Below are positions 8,658 to 18,344 of a stretch of DNA of 64,000 nucleotides, piece after piece. The notes below the pieces were generated by a model. It had not been told where the DNA came from, did not search any database, and worked only from the letters and a program-made list of their open reading frames with translations. Origin of the DNA: Actinocatenispora sp963805605. Lineage in GTDB: Bacteria > Actinomycetota > Actinomycetes > Mycobacteriales > Micromonosporaceae. The stretch lies in NCBI GenBank assembly GCA_963805605.1, contig CAWDUX010000002.1, positions 310,001 through 374,000 on the forward strand, read 5' to 3'. Position 1 is the first letter of the stretch. Each line of letters starts with the position of its first letter. The position numbers and the translations under genes are program-made.

Positions 8658-9622
8658 CGCTTCCTCCCCGAGACGCCCCGGCCGACCAGATCGGCACCGA
8701 GGACCTTGACGAACACGAACGCGATGACCGCGATGTAGATGAACAGCACCGTCGAGTAGGCGGCGGCGGTGCCGTAGCGCAGATTGGACAGTTCGTACTG
8801 GGCGAGCATCGACAACGTCTCCACCGAATGCTTGTGCGCACCGATCAGGACGTACGGCAGGTCGAACATCCGCAGCGCGTCCAGCATCCGGAACAGCACG
8901 GCCACCACGATCGCCGGCCGGGCCAGCGGAAGGGTGATGCGCCAGAAGGTGCGCCATGCGTTGGAGCCGTCCACCTTGGCCGCCTCGTACACCTCGCCGG
9001 GGATCATCTGCAGTCCGGCCAGGGCGAGCAGGCCGATGAACGGTGCGGTCTTCCAGGTGTCGGCGACCAGCACCGCGACCCAGGAGTGGAAGCCCTCGGT
9101 GGTCCACAGCACGTGTGTGCCCATCAGGTTGTTCGCGATCCCGTCGGTCTGGAAGATCCACTTCCAGAGAAGACCGGAGATGGCCGTGGGGATCGCCCAC
9201 GGCACCAGCACGCTGGCCCGGACGAGGCCGCGACCGCGGAACGCCTTGTGCATGATCAGCGCCATCGCGACGCCGAGGACGGTCTCCACCACGACGCCGG
9301 CCACGGTGAAGGTGCTGGTGTTCCAGAACGCGTTCCAGAACGTGCCCGCCGCGTCACCGTTGAACATTCCGGTGAAGTTGTCCAGACCGAAATGCGAGGT
9401 GTTCTCCACCATACCGGTCTGTGGGTTGACGCCGTGGTGCGTGACGACGAACGACAGCCGCACCGCGGAGACGATCGGGTAACCGATGACCAGCGCGAGC
9501 ACCAGCACTGTCGGGGAGAGCAGTAAGGCAGCGAACCGGCCGACACCACTGGTGCGGCGCTGGTTTCGGGCGGGTCGGCCGGCGGCGGCCGGCGGACTGG
9601 GCGTTTGGACCGCTGTGGTCAT
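8654..9622 (-). CDS. Carbohydrate ABC transporter permease, first subunit (SugA/MalF type)
   Basis: 322-residue integral membrane partner of the 7755-8657 permease. It shows an N-terminal helix (LLLSPTVLVLALVIGYPIV), a periplasmic loop with HFGLDNFTGMF typical of MalF-like subunits, and the EAA motif EAAKVDGSNAWRTFWRITLP. The start is an ATG at 9622. Its stop overlaps the next start, so the two permeases are coupled and probably made in equal amounts. The binding-protein gene lies upstream beyond a 15-bp stem-loop. Confidence 0.88.
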   Translation of the reverse strand: MTTAVQTPSPPAAAGRPARNQRRTSGVGRFAALLLSPTVLVLALVIGYPIVSAVRLSFVVTHHGVNPQTGMVENTSHFGLDNFTGMFNGDAAGTFWNAFWNTSTFTVAGVVVETVLGVAMALIMHKAFRGRGLVRASVLVPWAIPTAISGLLWKWIFQTDGIANNLMGTHVLWTTEGFHSWVAVLVADTWKTAPFIGLLALAGLQMIPGEVYEAAKVDGSNAWRTFWRITLPLARPAIVVAVLFRMLDALRMFDLPYVLIGAHKHSVETLSMLAQYELSNLRYGTAAAYSTVLFIYIAVIAFVFVKVLGADLVGRGVSGRKR

Positions 9623-9676
9623 GGTGCGGCCTTCCGGGTGGGCAGCGTACGGGTGCCGATGGGACGGAAAAGGGTG

Positions 9677-9724
9677 CGGTCCCTGTGCCGGCCCGGCGGG
9701 GAGCCAGGTCCGGCACAGGGACCG
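9677..9724 (-). promoter_or_regulatory. Intercistronic stem-loop between binding-protein and permease genes
   Basis: Perfect 15-bp inverted repeat (9677-9691 with 9710-9724) with an 18-base loop, starting 9 bases after the binding-protein stop. It lies inside the operon, so it probably acts as a partial terminator or 3' mRNA stabiliser that yields more binding protein than permease. Confidence 0.55.
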
Positions 9725-9732
9725 GGGTGGTG

Positions 9733-11049
9733 CTACTTGTCCTTTGTGATCTTGTCCAGGCTCGCCTGCAGGTCCTTGAGGGCCTGCGCACTGGGCTTGC
9801 TGCCGCTGATCGCGGCGTATGCCTGTTCCTCGATGGCGGCGGTCGCGTCGCCGTACTTCACGATCGCCGGCCGCGGCTCGGCGGCCTCGATCGACTTCTT
9901 CAGCGTCGACAGGTACGGGAACTGCTTCTGCAGCGCCGGGTCGTCGTACAGCTCGCTGTAGACCGGGGCCTGCGAGTTCTTGGTCAGCCAGACCCGCTCG
10001 TTCTTCTCGCTGGTGAACCACTTCATGAAGTTCAGCGCGGTCTTCTTGTTCTTCGCGAACTTGCTGATCGCCAGGTTGTGGCCACCCAGGCTCGACTTGC
10101 CCGGCCCGTTGAGGCCCGGCAGGGGCGAGACCTCGTACTTGCCGGCGACCTTGTTCCCGGCTTCCTTCTTGTTCGCCATCAGCGCGTAGATGTAGGGCCA
10201 GTTACGCAGGAAGACGACCTTGCCGCTCTCGAAGCCGTGCCGGCTCTCCTCTTCCTTCCAGGTCAGTGCTTCCTTCGGGATGGTCCCGTCCTTGATGCCG
10301 TTGACCAGGAAGTCGAGGCCCTTCTTGGCAGCCGGGGTGTCCACGGTCGGCTTGCCGTTCGCGCTGGTCACGTGACCGCCGGCGGAGTTGACCGCCTCGG
10401 AGAAGTTGACCGTCAGGCCCTCGTACTTGTCGAACTGGCCGCCGTAGCAGGCCATGCCCTTGCCCTCGGGCAGCTTCTTGACCTTGGCGCAGTCCGCGGT
10501 CATCTCGGCCCAGGTGGTCGGCGGCTTGGCGATGCCGGCCTTCTTGAGCAGGTCGCTGCGTGAGAAGAGCATGCCGCCGTCGGAGGCGTACGGCGCCGCG
10601 TACAGCTTGTTGAAGTACTGCGCGGTCTTGATGACCGGGGGCAGGTACTTGTCCATCGGGAACTGGTTGGCCGGCAGCGGCTCGACCCAGCCGTTCGCGG
10701 CGAACTCAGAGGTCCAGACCACGTCCAGGTTCAGGATCGTGTACGCGTCGGACTTGGTCTGCGCGTTCTGGATCATCTGTTGCCGCTGCTGGTCAGCGTC
10801 CTCCGGCAGCTCGGTCAGCGACACCTTCTGCTTCGGGTGCGCCTTGTTCCACTCGTCCAGGATCGCGTTCAGCGTCCCAGTGGTGTCCTTGCCGGAGGCC
10901 AACGTGATCGGCCCGGTGCCGGTGAGCTGGCCGGTCTTCGCGCTGGACGACGTGTCGTCCGAGCCTCCGCAGGCGGCCAGGCCGCCGGCGAGGGCAAGTA
11001 CGCCGAGCGCGGCCACTGCGCGCTGCGCAGCCGAACGCCTTATGCGCAT
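9733..11049 (-). CDS. Sugar ABC transporter substrate-binding lipoprotein (LpqY/ThuE-like)
   Basis: 438-residue extracytoplasmic solute-binding protein. Residues 1-27 form a lipoprotein signal peptide with lipobox LAAC, so the mature protein is lipid-anchored. The rest is a CUT1-type binding fold: DEWNKAHPKQKVSLTELP, YTILNLDVVWTSEFAANGWVEPL, APYASDGGMLFSRSDLL, and the C-terminal AKNKKTALNFMKWFTSEKNERVW. GAAGGAG lies before the ATG. It leads the transporter operon. Adjacent otsA/otsB and general likeness to the trehalose-recycling LpqY-SugABC system suggest trehalose uptake, but maltose or maltodextrin remain possible. Confidence 0.85.
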   Translation of the reverse strand: MRIRRSAAQRAVAALGVLALAGGLAACGGSDDTSSSAKTGQLTGTGPITLASGKDTTGTLNAILDEWNKAHPKQKVSLTELPEDADQQRQQMIQNAQTKSDAYTILNLDVVWTSEFAANGWVEPLPANQFPMDKYLPPVIKTAQYFNKLYAAPYASDGGMLFSRSDLLKKAGIAKPPTTWAEMTADCAKVKKLPEGKGMACYGGQFDKYEGLTVNFSEAVNSAGGHVTSANGKPTVDTPAAKKGLDFLVNGIKDGTIPKEALTWKEEESRHGFESGKVVFLRNWPYIYALMANKKEAGNKVAGKYEVSPLPGLNGPGKSSLGGHNLAISKFAKNKKTALNFMKWFTSEKNERVWLTKNSQAPVYSELYDDPALQKQFPYLSTLKKSIEAAEPRPAIVKYGDATAAIEEQAYAAISGSKPSAQALKDLQASLDKITKDK

Positions 11050-11412
11050 CCTTGGGTGCTCCTTCTCTGAGAACGTGTACCAGGTCCGAGCGGTTCAAGG
11101 GACCGGCGTCACACACGTTCGGGATCCCCACATCCCATCGCCCCGGAAACCTGTCGGCAACCGTCGTTACCTCTGCGTCATCTTCATCACCGGGAGTTTG
11201 CGCCACTGAAGTATGTAACCTGCGTTTTGTGAGGTTGCCATGGTTGGTTGCGGTGAATCGGAGATGGCTTTCTGTCACCATGACCCGCGTCCGAGGAACA
11301 ACGCCCGGCCTGAGACGATTACGGGTCGTGGGGTGCCGCGTTCTGGGCAACCAGGGCGTGTCGCCACCCCGAGCGCCAGTTGCCCTTCAGTTGTCCGGAG
11401 GTATCGCCCACC
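11050..11412. promoter_or_regulatory. Divergent intergenic region between the sugar transporter operon and ettA
   Basis: 363 bases with no credible gene. It must contain the promoters of the leftward transporter operon and of rightward ettA. CGGAGG at 11396-11401 is the ettA ribosome site. I see no strong operator palindrome, and no regulator gene is adjacent, so transporter control is not visible here. Confidence 0.4.
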
Positions 11413-13107
<1,695 letters not shown>

Positions 13108-13109
13108 CG

Positions 13110-13520
13110 ATGGCCCGCGCTCAGCACCAGGTCCAGGTCCGTTGGGCCGACGCCGACTCGATGCGGCACCTGAACCATGCCAGGTACCTCTCGCTGTTCG
13201 AGGATGGCCGGATGGCGATGCTGGCGCAGTCGCCGACCCGGTTGACGGGTGGGCCGGACGACCGGGGCTGCATCGCCGCCCGGGTCGCGGTCGACTACGT
13301 GGCCCCGGTCATCTACCGGCCGGGTCTGTCGTTGGGGGTGTCGACCTGGGTGTCCCGGGTCGGCAACACCTCCTGGACCCTGCTCGCCGAACTGTGCGAC
13401 GCAGATCAGGTGATGGCACGCTGCGAGTGCGTGCTGGTCGCCTACTCCTACCCCGATGCCAAACCCCGGGCACTGGACCCCGACGAGCGGGAGTTCTGGT
13501 CGTCGTACCTGGAGGCATGA
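13110..13520 (+). CDS. Acyl-CoA thioesterase, hot-dog fold (first of a tandem pair)
   Basis: 136-residue single hot-dog domain of the 4-hydroxybenzoyl-CoA thioesterase/FadM type. The N-terminal VRWADADSMRHLNHARYLSLFEDGR contains the catalytic-region Asp and the HLNHARYL helix; the VAVDYVAPVIY strand follows. ATG lies 2 bases after ettA, so translation is coupled. The next gene encodes a similar domain and begins with GTG directly after this stop, suggesting the two products pair as a heteromer. The acyl substrate is not predictable. Confidence 0.82.
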   Translation: MARAQHQVQVRWADADSMRHLNHARYLSLFEDGRMAMLAQSPTRLTGGPDDRGCIAARVAVDYVAPVIYRPGLSLGVSTWVSRVGNTSWTLLAELCDADQVMARCECVLVAYSYPDAKPRALDPDEREFWSSYLEA

Positions 13521-13991
13521 GTGTCCCGTTACGAGTACGACTGTCCGCTGCGCTGGTCGGACATGGACGCGTTCAAGCACGTCAACAACGCCCGTTTCAT
13601 GACCCTGTACGAGGAGGCCCGGGCGTCGCTGATGTTCCTGCACGCCCGCCGGCTGGGGTTGCACACCCTGGAGGCCGGTACGGTCATCTCCCGGCACGAG
13701 GTGGACTACCTGCGCCCGGTCAGCTACGGCGACGCGGTCCGGATCGATCTGTGGATCGACCGGATGCGCAACGCCTCCTTCACGGTCGCCTATGAACTGT
13801 TCGGCAACGGTCAGCTGGCCAGCCGGGCACGGTCGATACTGGTTCCCTATGATCTCGCGGCCGGCAGGCCTCGCCGGCTGACCACCGCCGAACGGGACTT
13901 CCTGTCCGTCTGGCAGGACGTGCCGCGGTCCGCCGGGCAGGACGTGCCGGCGGCCGTGGAACCGGCCGGGCCCGGGGTGCGCCCGCGTTGA
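13521..13991 (+). CDS. Acyl-CoA thioesterase, hot-dog fold (second of a tandem pair)
   Basis: 156-residue hot-dog protein: LRWSDMDAFKHVNNARFMTLYEEAR corresponds position for position to the first copy, and ISRHEVDYLRPVSYGD is the central strand. A proline-rich tail of about 25 residues is extra. The start codon is a GTG immediately after the stop of the first copy; no gap exists. Sequence divergence between the copies is large, so this is an old duplication rather than a recent one. Confidence 0.82.
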   Translation: MSRYEYDCPLRWSDMDAFKHVNNARFMTLYEEARASLMFLHARRLGLHTLEAGTVISRHEVDYLRPVSYGDAVRIDLWIDRMRNASFTVAYELFGNGQLASRARSILVPYDLAAGRPRRLTTAERDFLSVWQDVPRSAGQDVPAAVEPAGPGVRPR

Positions 13992-14617
13992 CCGGCCGGG
14001 TGGTGGCCGCTGCGTCGGTCCCGGACGTCGGTGCGTTCCTCGCCCGGCTGTGCAGACTGGACCCGGCGACACTGGTCCGGTTGCGGCCGGTAGCGGGCGG
14101 TCCGGACCGATTCGAGCTGTGGGCCCGGTTGCCGTTCGGCGTACTGGTGACCCGGTCGGCGTTCGGTGAGGTCGCCGCGGATACGACCGTACGGGCCGCC
14201 GAACTGCTGGCCGGGCTGCCGGTCAAGGGTCTGCCCGGCAGGCACGACGAGGCGTGGCGTGGTGCGTTGCCGCCGGCGCCGGGACCCGTGATCGAGGAGG
14301 TACCGGCGGAGGCGCTGGAGCGGATCGCGGCCGCTGCGGCCGGGACCCTACGCGCCGGCCAGGGCCGTGGTGGTGTCGGGGAACGGAGGATCCGCGACGC
14401 GATCCTCGATCATGTGGCGATCACGCTGACCGCTGCCGACGGGACCGAGGTCGTGGTGCCGACCCGGGTGGTGACCGCGGTGGTACGGATGGGGTTTCTC
14501 GGCACCGACCCGGTCCGGTTCGGCACCGTAGGTCCCTGGCTGGCCGCGCACGCCACCTTCGGCACTGTCTGGTACCGGACATCACCTGGCCTGACGTTGG
14601 AACGTGCAGGTTCGTAG
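13988..14617 (+). CDS. Conserved hypothetical protein, TTG start
   Basis: 209-residue Ala/Val/Arg-rich soluble protein with no recognised domain. The frame opens with TTG at 13988 overlapping the preceding stop as TTGA, the fourth coupled gene of the ettA cluster; a GTG a few codons later is an alternative start. Third positions are strongly G/C, supporting a real gene. Segments such as PVAGGPDRFELWARLPFGVLVTR and VVPTRVVTAVVRMGFLG alternate strands and helices. No membrane segment or signal peptide. Function unknown; the coupling suggests a link with EttA or the thioesterases. Confidence 0.65.
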   Translation: MTGRVVAAASVPDVGAFLARLCRLDPATLVRLRPVAGGPDRFELWARLPFGVLVTRSAFGEVAADTTVRAAELLAGLPVKGLPGRHDEAWRGALPPAPGPVIEEVPAEALERIAAAAAGTLRAGQGRGGVGERRIRDAILDHVAITLTAADGTEVVVPTRVVTAVVRMGFLGTDPVRFGTVGPWLAAHATFGTVWYRTSPGLTLERAGS

Positions 14618-14631
14618 CCGGCAAGCCGGAA

Positions 14632-14652
14632 TGGCCGCAATGAGCGCGGCCA
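14632..14652 (+). terminator. Hairpin after the ettA cluster
   Basis: 7-bp perfect stem (14632-14638 with 14646-14652) and 7-base loop, 15 bases after the last stop of the ettA cluster. Weak but well placed. Confidence 0.4.
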
Positions 14653-14869
14653 AAGTCACAGCGCGTTACTGGTGATGTGGCCAACAGCACTGGCGTCATC
14701 CGGCAGTATCGCCGGTACCGTCGGCCCGGAGCCCCCCACACCGGAGAGCACCGGTCGGCTCGATACGTGAACACGCCCGGTCGTGCCGGCGTACCTGCGT
14801 TGCTCTGAGGCATCGCGTCCGGTCCCCGCGCCCTGACCGGTCCCCCGAGACAGAGCAGAGGTCAACGCG

Positions 14870-15457
14870 ATGCCCTGGTGGCGTAAGAGCGATGCGGACC
14901 GCAACGGCCGGCGCAGCAGCGCCGACGATCTTCCGAACAGCTTCGGCGAGCCCGACGCGGCGGGTGTGCACACCCGCGTCGCTGCCGGCCGGACCGGCCT
15001 GCACGATCTGATGCCGCTGTTGAAGTCGGTGGAAGGTCCGCGGCCCGTGGACGATGTCCGGCTGGCGGACGCCCTACGCCGTATCGACGTGCACTTTCTC
15101 ACCGATTCCAGCTCCGGCAATTTGGTGGCCATGTGGGAGCGGCACGCGGTGATGTTCGCTCTGGAGGGCCCGGACCGGGACATCCTGATGGTCCGTGCCC
15201 GGGCGCACGGCATGGTCCCCGCAGGCTGGGCGGACCGGGCGTACCCGGCGGTGAACGCCTGGAACCACGATCGTCGTTTCCTGAAGGCCTATGTCGGTGG
15301 TCCGACAGACAGTGGACGGCTGCCGCTGTACGCCGAGATGCAGGTTCCGATGATCCCCGGGGTGCACGACCAGTTGCTGGACGAGCTGCTGGGTTGCGCC
15401 GTGGACGTGGCGGAGGCATGGATCGAGTGGCTGCACACCGACGGTGCGGTGCTCTAG
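14870..15457 (+). CDS. YbjN-domain protein
   Basis: 195-residue cytoplasmic protein. After a 50-residue charged N-terminus, residues about 60-190 read as a YbjN-like alpha/beta domain (VDDVRLADALRRIDVHFLTDSSSGN, LLDELLGCAVDVAEAWIEWLH), a fold shared with type III secretion chaperones but found in many actinobacteria without secretion systems. It stands alone: 252 bases upstream and 63 bases before dodecin. Role unknown; YbjN homologues are linked to stress and motility in enterobacteria, which may not transfer here. Confidence 0.65.
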   Translation: MPWWRKSDADRNGRRSSADDLPNSFGEPDAAGVHTRVAAGRTGLHDLMPLLKSVEGPRPVDDVRLADALRRIDVHFLTDSSSGNLVAMWERHAVMFALEGPDRDILMVRARAHGMVPAGWADRAYPAVNAWNHDRRFLKAYVGGPTDSGRLPLYAEMQVPMIPGVHDQLLDELLGCAVDVAEAWIEWLHTDGAVL

Positions 15458-15520
15458 TGCTCTGACCGGGCAATGCCGTGAACACGGCCCGGACCGTCGT
15501 GCGCCGTGCCATGGTGGGGC

Positions 15521-15730
15521 ATGGCGAATCACACATATCGGATGACGGAGATCGTCGGTACCTCGACCACGTCGATGGACGATGCGATCCGTAGCGGCAT
15601 CAGCCGGGCTGGTAGCACGTTGCGCAATCTCGACTGGTTCGAGGTGACCGAGGTCCGTGGCCAACTGGTCGACGGCGCGGTCGCCCACTACCAGGTCGGG
15701 CTCAAGGTCGGGTTCCGCATCGAGGACTGA
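15521..15730 (+). CDS. Dodecin, flavin-binding storage protein
   Basis: 69-residue protein forming a hollow dodecamer that binds flavin (and CoA in some actinobacteria), buffering free FMN/FAD. The sequence is canonical: YRMTEIVGTSTTSMDDAIRSG, then TLRNLDWFEVTEVRGQLVDG with the flavin-stacking Trp, then YQVGLKVGFRIED. ATG at 15521 with GTGGGG just upstream; earlier starts would add residues absent from the family. A shared terminator follows. Confidence 0.93.
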   Translation: MANHTYRMTEIVGTSTTSMDDAIRSGISRAGSTLRNLDWFEVTEVRGQLVDGAVAHYQVGLKVGFRIED

Positions 15731-15770
15731 GGGGGCCGGCCCCGGGGTCACTGTGACGCCAGCCGGTCAC

Positions 15771-15809
15771 GAAGATGGCGGGCCCCGTTCGCCGGGACCC
15801 GCCATCTTC
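15771..15809. terminator. Bidirectional terminator between dodecin and the delta-60 repeat protein
   Basis: Perfect 12-bp inverted repeat (15771-15782 with 15798-15809) with a 15-base loop, between convergent genes. Confidence 0.65.
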
Positions 15810-15860
15810 ACGAAGCGTCATCATGATGTGCCCCATGGGCGCCGCCAGGATCGGGCACGG

Positions 15861-17135
15861 TCACGAGAGCGGGAACGCACCCACCCGGGCGTGGTACTCG
15901 TGCCCCAGCTGTTCGGTGTCGCTACCCACCAGTACGCCACCCGGGTAGTTACGGCCGGCCGGATAGGCCAGCAGCGACTGTGCGCCGACCCCGCGGGTCC
16001 GGGTCGGGTTCCAGGCCAGTGCCCGGCCGCTGCGCGGGTCGATGGCGCTGATGCCGGGCCGGTACGACGCGCCTGGGCCGGCGTTCTTGAATCCGAACGG
16101 ATTATCCAGCCAGCGCTGGTGCCCACCCACGTACACCGCGGGTCCGGTCACCAGCACCGAGAACAACGAGTTTCCCCCGGTCCGGTTCACCCACACCGGT
16201 CGGTGCAGGCCGGTACCGGCGACGTTGAGCCGGACGGCCGCGTCGCAGATCATGGTTGGTCCGGAGCTGTGCCCGGTGGTGACGACCACGAGGTAGGACG
16301 CGTCCGGGGAGAAGTCCAAGTCGCGCAGGTAGGTGTTGTAGCCGTCGTGGCAGTTCTGGTCGAACACGTCGGTCGACCAGTTGCGGGCCCGGCCGGTACT
16401 GGTGGACACCAACGCCAACTGGTCCCGGAGCGCGCCGCTGACCTGGGTGAACGTACCGGCCACGGCGAGCAGTTCGCCGTTGTTGGATGCGGTGAGCTTG
16501 ACCACCCGCAACCGTCCGGACCGTTGCTTGGCGATCCCGGCGTTGAAGGCACGGTTCAGCGCACCGCTGGTCCCGGAGATCCGGGCCAGCGCCGGGCGGG
16601 CGGTGCCACCGATCCCGCTGAAATTGCCACCCAGGTACACCGAGTTGCCTACTGCCGCGATGGACACCACGTTGCCGTTGTCCACCCCGGGCGAGTTGAA
16701 GCCGGGGACCGACCGTCCGCTGGACAACGACAGCTTGGCGATGCCCCGGTGCGGCGCACCGTTGACGCGGCTGAAGTCGCCGCCCACGTACACGGTGCCG
16801 TCGGGCCCTGCGGCCAGGGCCCGGACCGTGCTGTCCACAGTGGGCACAAAGCTGCTGGAGATCGCGCCGGTGCCGAGTTGGAACGCGAAGAGGTTGGTAC
16901 GGCCGACTGTGGTGTGTCCGTCTGCGGTGGCGACCCGGTTGAAGTTCCCGCCGACCACGATCTTGTCGCCCACCCGCGCCATTGCATAGACCGTGCCGTT
17001 CAGGATGTTCGGGGTCCACGCCACCGGATGTTGGGAAACCACGCCGGACTGAGCGGGACCCGCGAGCGCCGGTGCCGTGGCAGTGCCTATCGCCACCGCG
17101 ACGGACAAGAGAATGGTGACACTTCGGCAAATCAA
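15861..17135 (-). CDS. Secreted beta-propeller protein with delta-60 (DUF5122-like) repeats
   Basis: 424-residue exported protein. Residues 1 to about 26 are a Sec signal peptide ending APALAGPA. The body repeats the pattern 'variable-YVGGxF-x-RVNG' at intervals of about 50 residues (MARVGDKIVVGGNFNRVATADG, TVYVGGDFSRVNGAPHRG, SVYLGGNFSGIGG, VYVGGHQRWL), a delta-60 propeller repeat. The start is a TTG with AAGGGAG 6 bases upstream. It has no cell-wall anchor, so it is probably secreted free. Function unknown; such proteins are common in sporulating actinobacteria. Confidence 0.8.
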   Translation of the reverse strand: MICRSVTILLSVAVAIGTATAPALAGPAQSGVVSQHPVAWTPNILNGTVYAMARVGDKIVVGGNFNRVATADGHTTVGRTNLFAFQLGTGAISSSFVPTVDSTVRALAAGPDGTVYVGGDFSRVNGAPHRGIAKLSLSSGRSVPGFNSPGVDNGNVVSIAAVGNSVYLGGNFSGIGGTARPALARISGTSGALNRAFNAGIAKQRSGRLRVVKLTASNNGELLAVAGTFTQVSGALRDQLALVSTSTGRARNWSTDVFDQNCHDGYNTYLRDLDFSPDASYLVVVTTGHSSGPTMICDAAVRLNVAGTGLHRPVWVNRTGGNSLFSVLVTGPAVYVGGHQRWLDNPFGFKNAGPGASYRPGISAIDPRSGRALAWNPTRTRGVGAQSLLAYPAGRNYPGGVLVGSDTEQLGHEYHARVGAFPLS

Positions 17136-17227
17136 GTGGACTCCCTTAGGTAGCGAGAAGACTACGCGCCGTCATCAACGATACGGGAGTGTCGGAGGAT
17201 GCGTCCCAATCCGGAAAATGCCGTGAT

Positions 17228-17556
17228 TCAGCCCGCCTTACGGCTGCGCAGATCACCCGCCAGGGTCAGCAGATCAGGTATGAAGGCCATAGCCAGGTCG
17301 TCGCGGAGCAGTCGCGGCGCCATGGCCGGATCCACCGCTATATAGCGGACGATGCTCTCATCGGACTCGTGGGCACCGCCGGGCAGAGACCAGCTTCCGA
17401 CCCGTCCCGGCACACCACCACCCGCTCGCCCACGAAGCCGACCACCTGGATTTTGGTGACCAGTTCGTCGGGTGGTACCGCGGTGTCGAACTGGACGTCG
17501 AAGCCACCCACTCCCAGCGGCCGGGGGCGAACAGCGCCAGCTACCGGCCCTCGTCG
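17228..17556 (-). pseudogene. NUDIX hydrolase remnant (frameshifts and internal deletion)
   Basis: Minus-strand translation shows parts of a NUDIX protein split between frames: VTKIQVVGFVGERVVVC in one frame, then GSWSLPGGAHESDES and AMAPRLLRDD.AFIPDLLTLAG in another, ending at a stop at 17228. The NUDIX box that should follow PGG (GX5EX7REUXEEXGU) is absent after the first Glu, so about 60 residues are missing. A further shift near LFAPGRWEW is likely upstream. No single frame encodes an active enzyme. It lies between the propeller gene and the FHA gene. Confidence 0.6.
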
Positions 17557-17581
17557 CGACCGACGCCGTCCGGTGCGGCGG

Positions 17582-18331
17582 TCACCACGCCCTGCTGACC
17601 GTCAGCGTCGTCCAGGCCCCGACATGGATGCGGTCACCGTCGCTCAGCGGTACCGGGGTGTTCGGCGCCAGTGGATCGATGCCCTCGTTGAGGTACGTGC
17701 CGTTGGACGACCCGAGATCGACCACCGCCCAACCGCCGTCCTGACCCGGGACCAGCAGGGCATGGGAGTGCGAGACGCCCGGGTCCTCGGGCGGCCCGGT
17801 GAGGTCGATCTGCGGCGCGATCCCCCGGGTGCGGCTGTGCCGGCCGATCAGCAGCTCGGTGTCCGTCAGCTGGAACTGCCGCGGCGGGCAGAACTGAGGG
17901 AAGCTCATGGCGTCCGCGTCGGGGCCACCCATCGCCTGCACCCGCTCGTGGTACTCCGGGTCGCTGGTGATAGAGATCAACCAGCGGACGCGGCTGTCGG
18001 GTGTCGACGCACCGTTCGCCGGCCCGGCACCGGACGGTACGGCGCTCGCGTCGGTGGCGGGCTCGACCGGGGCGCTACCGTCGCCGGCTGCCGAACCGCT
18101 GTCAGCGGCCGCCGCCGAGGACTGCCCACCCAGGTCAGCGGCGACGAAGTCGTAACCGTCCGCTTCGCAGAACCGGCCGGTACGGGCCGCGCCGCACTGC
18201 GGACAGGTCTGTACGGACTCGGCGGTCGGTGCGTCTGCGGTCGGTGCGGCCGGGGCGCCGCCGATCTGCGCGCCGCACTGGTCGCAGTAGTCGGCCGTAG
18301 CGGAGTCGTGGCCTTCGGGACAGGTGGGCAT
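17582..18331 (-). CDS. Zinc-ribbon plus FHA-domain phosphopeptide reader
   Basis: 249 residues. The N-terminus has two CxxC-type zinc ribbons (CPEGHDSATADYCDQCG at 4-20 and TCPQCGAARTGRFCEADG), then an Ala/Ser/Gly linker, then a C-terminal FHA domain from about residue 150 with the hallmark GRHS, SHSHALL and LGSSNGTYLN motifs that bind phosphothreonine. I chose ATG at 18331; a TTG 6 bases upstream is possible. It is the last gene of the seven-gene pknG operon, 13 bases after the vWA stop. It lacks an evident ETTS phosphorylation motif, so it is not a straightforward GarA. Likely a reader of PknG-phosphorylated partners (inference). Confidence 0.85.
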   Translation of the reverse strand: MPTCPEGHDSATADYCDQCGAQIGGAPAAPTADAPTAESVQTCPQCGAARTGRFCEADGYDFVAADLGGQSSAAAADSGSAAGDGSAPVEPATDASAVPSGAGPANGASTPDSRVRWLISITSDPEYHERVQAMGGPDADAMSFPQFCPPRQFQLTDTELLIGRHSRTRGIAPQIDLTGPPEDPGVSHSHALLVPGQDGGWAVVDLGSSNGTYLNEGIDPLAPNTPVPLSDGDRIHVGAWTTLTVSRAW

Positions 18332-18344
18332 CGTCAACCCGCTC

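Noticed and set aside
14618..14869. Small RNA gene before the YbjN gene
   Set aside because: Only a short 7-bp hairpin is seen; no promoter-terminator pair supports an RNA gene.
15657..17153. 498-residue plus-strand frame over the delta-60 repeat gene
   Set aside because: The minus strand has a signal peptide, regular repeats and a good ribosome site; the plus frame has none of these.
17582..18331. Calling the FHA protein GarA, the PknG substrate
   Set aside because: It has zinc ribbons, is longer, and lacks a visible ETTS motif; GarA is more likely encoded elsewhere.
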